Assembly: GCA_046045995.1 (NCBI GenBank)
Contig: JBJOKR010000059.1
Location: forward strand, 1-22,139
From: Indioceanicola sp046045995
Lineage (GTDB): Bacteria; Pseudomonadota; Alphaproteobacteria; Azospirillales; Azospirillaceae
Reading direction: 5' to 3'
Length of the DNA stretch: 22,139 nucleotides
Part shown: positions 6,884 through 12,653 of the stretch, piece by piece
Layout of the letters: every line of letters begins with the position of its first letter
Position numbering within the stretch: the stretch's first letter is position 1
The notes under the pieces: generated by a model
The model's database searches: none
What the model was told of the DNA's origin: nothing
Seen by the model: the letters and a program-made list of their open reading frames with translations, nothing else
Program-made: the position numbers and the translations under genes

Positions 6884-8029
6884 ATGTCTACTCCGCCCCC
6901 CAACCCGACCGTGGTTCGCGAACCCATCAGAACAGGACGAATCTCCATAGAAAAACTTAGTTTAGATCTGGAGAACCCCAGGCTTCCAGTCGGACGCAGG
7001 AACAAGGGGGAAAAGGCTGCAGTTGATTTCCTTATTAGGAAGGGCAATGTCCTAGAAATAATGGAGTCAATAGCGCAGAACGATTTTTACCCAGCAGAGC
7101 CTCTTCTGGTATCCCCTCGTGAATCTCTACTCGAAGAGTATACAGTGGTCGAGGGCAACTGCCGCTTGGCAGCATGCAAACTTCTGCTTAACCCATCACT
7201 AACGACCTCCCAGTCGAAATCCATCAGAAGCATCATCGAGAACGCGAAGTTCAAGCCGACTGAATTGCCCTGCCTTGTATTCGCGAGCCGAGCCGAAATC
7301 CTGCCCCAACTTGGGTTTAGGCATATTACTGGCGTGACCGAATGGTCACCGCTACAGAAAGCGCGTTTCTTTCAGCAAATTAAGGACCAGAGGAGCCTGG
7401 GCAGCGATATCTCTGATTACAAGCTCATGGCTCAAGAGTTTGGATCAGGAGATAGATGGGACTATGTAGCTGGCTCATTGACAACGCTGCGCCTATTTGA
7501 GCACATTGAGAATAGAGATTTTTTCGATATCCCTGGTCTTGATGAAGAGAAACTCAATTTTTCTGTTCTTAACACTGCACTGAATTACGAGTCCATATGT
7601 AAATTTCTTGGATTGAAAGATCGCCGGGATGAGGAGGGTGCGGTTAATGTGAATCCACAACACATTGAGGAACTCACACGATGGCTGTTCGAGAAATCTG
7701 AAAGCGGACGGCCTCGCGTCCCCGAGTCAAGGGAATTGAAGTCATTAGCAGCAGTCGTTGCTAGCGATAGAGCCTTGAAAAAATTCAGAGAAGGAACGAC
7801 CCTTCACATAGCAGTGAAATTGACATCCCTTCCGCGAGAAACTGTAAATACATTGATTGATGAGGCAAGGAACGCATTGCATACTGCATACGAGATAGCG
7901 GAACAGGTGGAAACGTTCGATCCGGCTGACATCAAGGTCGTAGAGAACCTATCTTCGCAAACACTACGGTCTCTTCATGCAGTTATGTCCGATAAAGTTG
8001 CATCGAAGGATCCATTTAAGCTAGGTTAA
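6884..8029 (+). CDS. ParB/Srx-like domain protein, first gene of the low-GC island
   Basis: 381 residues. The N-terminal part resembles the ParB N-terminal/sulfiredoxin-like fold: a LENPRLPVGR segment (29-38), then GNVLEIMESIAQNDFYPAEPLLV (54-76), and the core motif EGNCRLAACKLL (90-101), equivalent to the EGNRR/DGxHR nucleotide-binding loop of ParB-type proteins. It has Cys in place of the first Arg. RHITGVTEW (146-154) and a helical stretch SDISDYKLMAQEFG (174-187), possibly DNA-binding, follow as in ParB-like proteins of mobile loci. The C-terminal 200 residues are unrecognised. It is unlikely to be a chromosome-partition ParB: there is no ParA beside it, and two DNA-modification-type genes follow two and three bases after each stop. 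The start has a short AGG three bases upstream. GC content is far below that of the flanks, which indicates acquisition. Domain call fairly sure; function in the system unknown. Confidence 0.75.
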   Translation: MSTPPPNPTVVREPIRTGRISIEKLSLDLENPRLPVGRRNKGEKAAVDFLIRKGNVLEIMESIAQNDFYPAEPLLVSPRESLLEEYTVVEGNCRLAACKLLLNPSLTTSQSKSIRSIIENAKFKPTELPCLVFASRAEILPQLGFRHITGVTEWSPLQKARFFQQIKDQRSLGSDISDYKLMAQEFGSGDRWDYVAGSLTTLRLFEHIENRDFFDIPGLDEEKLNFSVLNTALNYESICKFLGLKDRRDEEGAVNVNPQHIEELTRWLFEKSESGRPRVPESRELKSLAAVVASDRALKKFREGTTLHIAVKLTSLPRETVNTLIDEARNALHTAYEIAEQVETFDPADIKVVENLSSQTLRSLHAVMSDKVASKDPFKLG

Positions 8030-8031
8030 CC

Positions 8032-9075
8032 GTGAGACCCACATCCCTTTCAAATCCACCTAACAAGGCTAAATCTGCATTACCCATGTGGGTAGATTAC
8101 GCAGAACTAAGTTGTTTATTTAGCCGAGACGGACAAGCAGGTCCGGAAACGCTTTTCAATCGGGGCCGGGCTGGTGCGAATGATGTTTCAGCAGATTTGC
8201 TGGAGGACGATGACGAAGATTCCCTTTTAGCTACCAGGGGCAGATCAGACGAAGGGCGCGAAGCCCTTGAGGTACGGATTGAGCGTCTATGGCCGTCCAT
8301 TCTAAGCCAGGTCCACATGCGCCAAAAACTGAGCGCTGGAGCATACCCATTTGAAATAAAAGATGATTTAATTATATGTGCAGAAAATACTGATTCCAAT
8401 ACAGGTGCAAGACTTTACAAATTCTTGTTGCAGGCAGCAAACAGTAGCTTGCTGGTAAATGCTGATGACCGGGACCGGGTTAGAAAGGACTTTGAGAAAC
8501 TTGCTCGGTGTGCTTTGAGAAGAGTGCTTCCAGAGCGATGGGCCGTCATCCATTGTGGTGTAGGAAGCGGCGGGGAGCATGGGTTTCCGGATCGCCGAGA
8601 CGGGTCATTTAGAAGCCTTGTAGAGTCATTAGCAGCGATGCTTAACGGAGGCCTTCAAGATCCGGAGCGTTTCGGAGCCAGAGCTAACGGCGATGGAGGT
8701 CTAGACTTGATTGCTGCCTTTAGGGACATTCACGGCGACCCGGCTTGCTCACCAATTGTTTTTCTTGGCCAATGTGCATGCGGATGGGATCAACTACGGT
8801 CCAAGCAACATGAAGTCGCCTATGGCGGAAGATGGTCAAGCATAATCAGTTTAAAGCCGAAAAGTTTGGGAATCTTATTCCTACCGCATTTTGCGAGACG
8901 TCACGATGGGCGATTTGTCGACGAGCTAAGTCTGGTTTTTTCTGATGAAGTTGCCTGGTTTGATCGGCCACGCCTCCTCGGAATGCTTCTCGACGAGAGT
9001 TTAGGGGCTCACGACTGGCTACAGATTGTAGATGGTTGGTTTAACAACTCCACTTTGGATCAAGCCGCTGCTTAG
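8032..9075 (+). CDS. Unrecognised protein, candidate restriction nuclease (divergent PD-(D/E)XK-like)
   Basis: 347 residues from a GTG start two bases after the upstream stop; an in-frame ATG at 8086 (MWVDYAELSCLF) is an alternative. I do not recognise the family with certainty. An acidic patch (LLEDDDEDS, 57-64) precedes a helical middle part. The C-terminal half has FGARANGDGGLDLIAAF (214-230) and, after a gap, IVFLGQCACGWDQLRSK (242-258). The D-G-G-x-D-L ... beta strand ... G-Q-C pattern is how Mrr-like PD-(D/E)XK nucleases look around the catalytic Asp and Gln/Glu. The canonical Lys two residues after Gln247 is Ala here; Lys258 might replace it. Its position between a ParB-like gene and a cytosine methyltransferase makes a restriction or effector role the best guess. 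No signal peptide or membrane segment is seen. Low GC, like its neighbours. Confidence 0.55.
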   Translation: MRPTSLSNPPNKAKSALPMWVDYAELSCLFSRDGQAGPETLFNRGRAGANDVSADLLEDDDEDSLLATRGRSDEGREALEVRIERLWPSILSQVHMRQKLSAGAYPFEIKDDLIICAENTDSNTGARLYKFLLQAANSSLLVNADDRDRVRKDFEKLARCALRRVLPERWAVIHCGVGSGGEHGFPDRRDGSFRSLVESLAAMLNGGLQDPERFGARANGDGGLDLIAAFRDIHGDPACSPIVFLGQCACGWDQLRSKQHEVAYGGRWSSIISLKPKSLGILFLPHFARRHDGRFVDELSLVFSDEVAWFDRPRLLGMLLDESLGAHDWLQIVDGWFNNSTLDQAAA

Positions 9076-9078
9076 AAA

Positions 9079-10158
9079 ATGAAAAATTCGATCAGACCTT
9101 TCCCATGGGCAGAAATGAAGGCGATCTCCCTATTCAGTGGCGGAGGAGGTATGGATTTTGGGTTACAGGCATCAGGTCTTGAGACAATTTTTGCTAACGA
9201 TGTTTCCTCTGATTGTATCAAGACCCTTGATCGGCACTTTTCCGCTGCCGATTTGCATAAGGGTCCAGCGTCTACGATCGGCAGTTTCCCAGATGCAGAT
9301 ATCGTAGTTGGTGGATATCCCTGCCAATCGTTTAGTCTCGGAGGCAAAAGAAGGCCCGACCTCGATTCACGCAGTGAACTTTACCTCGAGTTTGCCCGCT
9401 GCATCGATAAGGTTCGTCCATTTTTCTTTATCGCCGAAAATGTATCTGGCCTTCGTTCTGTTGGTTCCGGCGAGTATCTGCGGAGACAATTGCGAGCATT
9501 CTCAGACGCCGGAACCGGCTATGATGTTAGTCATGCGATACTGAAGGCCGAAGAGTATGGCATCCCTCAAAGACGAAGGAGGCTCTTCATAATTGGTGTG
9601 CGCAAGGATCTGGGCTTGCACTACGTATTTCCCGAGCCAACGCACGGAAAAGGCCGCCTAGAGTTCATTTCGCATGGCAGCGTAATCAGCGATCTACCAC
9701 TCTGGCCGGAAGGCGAATTTTATGAACTCGGCGGCGATCCATCCCGTAGTTTTTCCTGGTATTATATGTCACGTAATCGTAAAGCCGACTGGCAGTCCCC
9801 CTCATTTACAATTGTTGCAAATTGGAGGCATGTAACACTTCACCCGGGAAGTCCCAGAATGATCAAGATTTCTTCAGATTTAAAGAATGGTTTTAAGCAA
9901 GTCTGGGCTTTTGCTGATGACTATGATCTTCCTGCGGAAAAATTTCGACTTCCTCGGCCAAGGAGGCTTTCTTGGCGCGAAGCAGCCCGAATCCAGACAT
10001 TCCCAGACTGGTTTCATCCATGCGGAAATGTTCAGAGTATTTTTAGCCAGATCGGCAATGCAGTTCCGCCAAAACTGTTTGAAATACTTGTTCGCGGAAT
10101 TGTAACGGGTTCCTCACTGGTGAGGAGTTCTCGCTTTCCGCAGTGTGCCGCGGCTTAG
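9079..10158 (+). CDS. DNA (cytosine-5-) methyltransferase
   Basis: 359 residues; transfers methyl from S-adenosylmethionine to C5 of cytosine in a specific DNA site. All key motifs are present in the usual order: I ISLFSGGGGMDFGL (16-29); IV GGYPCQSFSLGG with catalytic Cys82; VI AENV (119-122); VIII QRRRRLFIIGVR (164-175); IX RRLSWREAARIQTFPD (295-310); X QIGNAVPPKLFEIL (324-337). The target recognition region is about 195-290 (WYYMSRNRKADW, TIVANWRHVTLHP); its sequence specificity cannot be read. It starts three bases after the upstream stop, so it is co-transcribed. The inner ATG at 9115 (MKAISLFSG) is an alternative start. It overlaps the convergent XRE gene by four bases. Modification half of a probable restriction-modification or defence cassette; low GC. 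Confidence 0.95.
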   Translation: MKNSIRPFPWAEMKAISLFSGGGGMDFGLQASGLETIFANDVSSDCIKTLDRHFSAADLHKGPASTIGSFPDADIVVGGYPCQSFSLGGKRRPDLDSRSELYLEFARCIDKVRPFFFIAENVSGLRSVGSGEYLRRQLRAFSDAGTGYDVSHAILKAEEYGIPQRRRRLFIIGVRKDLGLHYVFPEPTHGKGRLEFISHGSVISDLPLWPEGEFYELGGDPSRSFSWYYMSRNRKADWQSPSFTIVANWRHVTLHPGSPRMIKISSDLKNGFKQVWAFADDYDLPAEKFRLPRPRRLSWREAARIQTFPDWFHPCGNVQSIFSQIGNAVPPKLFEILVRGIVTGSSLVRSSRFPQCAAA

Positions 10159-10514
10159 ACTTCTGTTCTCGTTTGCCTCAGCACCCAGCCCACCACCGCC
10201 CCCACCTGCGCCTTAACCAGTTCCAGCGCACGGTCGTCGAGTTGGGCGCAGAGGGTGGTGATGTCGCGTAGGAGGGCGGCGCGGGGTGTGTCGTCGGGGT
10301 CGTCGAGGCGGGCCAGGAATTGCGCGACCGGCATAGCGAAGGCGGCGGCCAGGCTCTCCAGTGTTTCGAGGCGGGGCTTCGTGTCCGCGCCGTTTTCCAT
10401 GGCCGACAGGGTATCGACGGACAGGCCGGAGCGGGCGGCCAGATCCTCCTGCGTCAGGCCGTGGGCCTTGCGCAATTCCCGAAGCCGTATTCCGCGCCGA
10501 GTCTGATCGTCCAT
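10155..10514 (-). CDS. XRE-family transcriptional regulator
   Basis: 119 residues. The N-terminal XRE/Cro helix-turn-helix (about 10-63) reads RLRELRKAHGLTQEDLAARSGLSVDTLSAMENG, followed by a short C-terminal helical part (LLRDITTLCAQLDDRALELVKAQ). ATG at 10514 has GGAG three bases upstream; ATG at 10538 would add eight residues (MTRKKLGV) but has no ribosome binding site. An 8-bp-arm palindrome and extra half-sites upstream suggest autoregulation. It is GC-rich like the chromosome and unlike the three-gene island it faces. Tail-to-tail overlap with the methyltransferase (TTAG at 10155-10158 gives both stops) makes it a neighbour rather than a clear member of the cassette. R-M control proteins belong to the same fold, so a link cannot be excluded. 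Confidence 0.85.
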   Translation of the reverse strand: MDDQTRRGIRLRELRKAHGLTQEDLAARSGLSVDTLSAMENGADTKPRLETLESLAAAFAMPVAQFLARLDDPDDTPRAALLRDITTLCAQLDDRALELVKAQVGAVVGWVLRQTRTEV

Positions 10515-10581
10515 GACTCCGAGTTTCTTCCGGGTCATCGACGCTTGACCATCGACCAATCCCGGAGTCAGAATAGGATCA

Positions 10582-10601
10582 ACTCCGATAATGATCGGAG
10601 T
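10582..10601. promoter_or_regulatory. Palindromic operator upstream of the XRE gene
   Basis: ACTCCGAT at 10582-10589 and its exact complement ATCGGAGT at 10594-10601 are separated by AATG. Single half-sites recur nearby: CGGAGT at 10563-10568 and ACTCCGA at 10516-10522, the latter at the translation start of the regulator. On the minus strand the palindrome centre contains CATTAT, a possible -10. The layout fits autorepression by the XRE protein; binding itself is inferred. Confidence 0.6.
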
Positions 10602-10627
10602 CATAGGAAAGTCATAGTACCCACCCC

Positions 10628-10936
10628 ATGCCCGATCCCGCAACCCTGCCCGGCCCCCCCTCTCCGTCGGCTGACGGTGGGCCGGGGTGTGCGGGGCCGG
10701 GGTGTGCAGGGCCGGGGCCCTCGGCCGGGGCGGGATGGGGGCGGGTTTGCCGGGGGGTGGGGATCGGGGGTGGGGTGTTGCTGGCCCTGATCCCGGCGGC
10801 CCTGGTACGGGACTGGCCCTGGGATGGGGGGCTGCTGGGTGCCCTGCGGCAGGCGCGGCTGCTGGGCCTGTCCATCCCCGATGTCTGGACCATCGGGGTG
10901 GTGGCGGTGGCCCTGGGGCTGTGGCGGGCACGGTAG
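10628..10936 (+). CDS. Possible small membrane protein (uncertain ORF)
   Basis: 102 residues. The first 40 are a Gly/Pro-rich low-complexity stretch produced by short GGGGCCGG-type repeats. After that come two hydrophobic segments (GGGVLLALIPAALV, about 46-59, and VWTIGVVAVALGLW, about 86-99) with WPWDGGLLGALRQARLLGL between them. It is not recognised. It lies divergently from the XRE gene, just past the palindromic operator; an AGGAAAG lies too far from the ATG to be convincing. Such an ORF can arise by chance at this GC content, so this is only a candidate. Confidence 0.3.
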   Translation: MPDPATLPGPPSPSADGGPGCAGPGCAGPGPSAGAGWGRVCRGVGIGGGVLLALIPAALVRDWPWDGGLLGALRQARLLGLSIPDVWTIGVVAVALGLWRAR

Positions 10937-10987
10937 GGCCGGGGAAGGCCGCCACCCCATCGGGCATCGCCCCGGCAGCACGGCCAC

Positions 10988-11020
10988 GTCGCATTCCCGG
11001 GCTTGCGCCCTCCATGCGAC
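10988..11020. repeat. Dispersed inverted repeat (GTCGCAT...ATGCGAC)
   Basis: GTCGCAT at 10988-10994 pairs with ATGCGAC at 11014-11020 around a 19-bp middle containing GGGCTTGCGCCC, and is followed by CTACGG. It has the same design as the arrays at 11096-11122 and 15781-15864, a class of dispersed palindromes common between alphaproteobacterial genes. Confidence 0.5.
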
Positions 11021-11095
11021 CTACGGCCCCGCGCCATAGATTACGGGAAACAAAGCGGATCGCGGCATTGCAAGCGCCGCCCCGTAGCCCCGCAG

Positions 11096-11122
11096 GTCGC
11101 AAGACGCGCAGCGGATTGCGAC
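11096..11122. repeat. Dispersed inverted repeat (GTCGCAA...TTGCGAC)
   Basis: Seven-base arms at 11096-11102 and 11116-11122 enclose GACGCGCAGCGGA. It lies 21 bp beyond the 3' end of the thymidine kinase gene, where it may act as a transcription barrier. Together with the repeat at 10988 it fills most of the 207 bp between the small ORF and tdk; nothing else is seen there. Confidence 0.5.
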
Positions 11123-11143
11123 GGTCCGGCCTTCGCCCGCCGC

Positions 11144-11728
11144 TTAAATCTCCAGCCCCAGCTCCCGGCCCGGCTTGTCGCTGTGGTCGTGCCAATGCTG
11201 ATTGCAGCGGGGTTCGTACAGGTCGGCCTGGCCCAGTTCCACGGTGCGGTCGTTGCCGTGCTTCTTGAAGCTTTTGCTTGCCTCATGCCCGCAGACAGCA
11301 CAGCGGGCGCGCAGCTTCTGGACGGAATCGGCCATGCCGGCCAGGGTGGCCGTCACCATGAAGGGGCGGCCGCGCCAGTCGGTGTCCAGCCCCGACACGG
11401 CCACGTCGATGCCGCGGTCCAGCAGGGTGCGGATATCCTCCACCACGTCGCCGTCGTAATGGGGGCTGATGCAGAACTGCACCTCATCCACGAACACGGC
11501 CTTCACATCATCGGGCACGGCGGGCATGGCGGTGACTGGCTGGGCATCGAAGCCGACACCGTCATGGTTCACCACCCGCGTCGCGGAATAGCGCACATCG
11601 AAGGCGGGCTTCAGCAGCATGATCCGGGTGCCGGTCCCGTGGGTGTACCAGATGGCGCGCTTCAGGATCTCGGTCGACTTGCCCGAGAACATGGGTCCGC
11701 AGATCACCTCCAGCCTGCCGTAACGCAC
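11144..11728 (-). CDS. tdk: Thymidine kinase (type II)
   Basis: 194 residues; phosphorylates thymidine to dTMP with ATP in the salvage pathway, cytosolic. The P-loop GPMFSGKS is at 11-18. DEVQF at 81-85 gives the catalytic Glu82. The lasso-region segment GLDTDWRGRPF is at 113-123. Zinc site residues Cys143, Cys146, Cys175 and His178 sit in the same CxxC...CxxH order as in E. coli Tdk. The start is GTG at 11728: the family sequence begins exactly there (RYGRLEVICG) and GGGAGGGG lies about eight bases upstream, while the frame remains open to 12526 through unrelated sequence. It is divergent from the cell wall hydrolase gene with 240 bp between. Length is normal. Confidence 0.95.
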   Translation of the reverse strand: MRYGRLEVICGPMFSGKSTEILKRAIWYTHGTGTRIMLLKPAFDVRYSATRVVNHDGVGFDAQPVTAMPAVPDDVKAVFVDEVQFCISPHYDGDVVEDIRTLLDRGIDVAVSGLDTDWRGRPFMVTATLAGMADSVQKLRARCAVCGHEASKSFKKHGNDRTVELGQADLYEPRCNQHWHDHSDKPGRELGLEI

Positions 11729-11968
11729 CCCACGCCCCTCCCGCTCGCCCGAACACCGCCCCTGCCGGGTGGCGGGGTTATGGGGCAATCCCCCGGTGCG
11801 GGCAAGGCCGCCCTTCGAGTGGGGGGGTGGGGGAACTTCCGGGGGAGTGCCGGGGGCATGCGGGCACTGGCGGCGGGCCGGCACCGTTACCGCCCGCACA
11901 CGCCGGATTCCCCGGGCTGACCGCCGGCATCCGGCCCGCCTGGAAGCGAGAAGAGAGAGGACAGCCCC

Positions 11969-12559
11969 ATGGTCCGCCCATCCCCATCCACCCTGCCCTT
12001 CCTTCCTCTGCCCGTCCTTCCTCTGCCGGTCCTTCCTCTGCCCGTGCGTCCCCTGGCCCCGGCCCTGGCCCTGGCACTTGTGCTTGGGGCCGCCGAGCCG
12101 GCATCCGGATTCCAGGGGGCGGAACCGCCGCCGGCCGTCACCGTGCCGGAATCGGTCCAGCCGGCGGAGAAGGACTGTGTCGCCCGCACCATCTATTTCG
12201 AAGCCCGGGGGGAGCCGGAGCAGGCCCAGGCCGCCGTCGCCGCCGTCGTGCTGAACCGGGCGGAGCATCCGGATTTCCCCGATACCCCCTGCGATGTGGT
12301 GGAACAGGGTGGGGAGAAAGGCCCCTGCCAGTTTTCCTGGTTCTGTGACGGGCGCAGCGACCGGGCAGAGGATCGGGCCGCGTGGCGCACCGCGCGGGAG
12401 ATCACGGAGGCGCTGGTGGAGGGCCGCCGGCCCGATCCCACCGGCGGGGCCCTGTATTTCCACCACAGCGATGTAGAGCCGGATTGGGCCCGGGTTTTCC
12501 AGCCGACGGCGGCGCTGGGCGCGCATGTCTTCTACCGCCCTCCGCCGACGGAGGAATGA
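11969..12559 (+). CDS. Secreted cell wall hydrolase, SleB/Hydrolase_2 family
   Basis: 196 residues. An unusual signal region (1-47) contains three PLPV repeats followed by a hydrophobic ALALALVLG stretch and ASG. The mature part holds the Hydrolase_2 (SleB-like, PF07486) core: CVARTIYFEARGE (70-82) with the conserved Glu78, AVVLNRAEHPDFP (93-104), CQFSWFCDG (120-128), GALYFHH (160-166) and GAHVFYR (184-190). The family cleaves peptidoglycan; in Gram-negatives it acts in the periplasm or envelope. ATG at 11969 follows AGAGAGAGGA. It may share a transcript with the TonB-dependent receptor 94 bp downstream. The tandem 15-bp repeat in the signal sequence is described separately. Confidence 0.85.
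   Translation: MVRPSPSTLPFLPLPVLPLPVLPLPVRPLAPALALALVLGAAEPASGFQGAEPPPAVTVPESVQPAEKDCVARTIYFEARGEPEQAQAAVAAVVLNRAEHPDFPDTPCDVVEQGGEKGPCQFSWFCDGRSDRAEDRAAWRTAREITEALVEGRRPDPTGGALYFHHSDVEPDWARVFQPTAALGAHVFYRPPPTEE
12001..12045 (+). repeat. 15-bp tandem repeat (three copies) in the hydrolase signal sequence
   Basis: Unit ccttcctctgcccgt at 12001-12015, 12016-12030 (one mismatch) and 12031-12045. It encodes repeated LPLPV-type pentapeptides. The length keeps the frame, so copy-number change would only lengthen or shorten the signal region. Confidence 0.85.
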
Positions 12560-12653
12560 GGGGCCGCCCCCTGGCGACGCCGAAAGCGGTTGCGGATTTC
12601 CCTTCCCGCCCTATGGTCGGCCCCAGGTCATACGAAGAAGGGTCGATCCCCCC

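Noticed and set aside
10155..10514. XRE protein as the control (C) protein of the low-GC cassette
   Set aside because: It is convergent, GC-rich like the chromosome, and its operator is next to itself rather than at the cassette promoter. The idea is not excluded but lacks support.
11729..11968. Possible gene or dispersed repeat between thymidine kinase and the hydrolase
   Set aside because: The GC-rich stretch has G and C runs and open frames on several strands but no recognisable protein or clean palindrome; treated as promoter-containing intergenic DNA.
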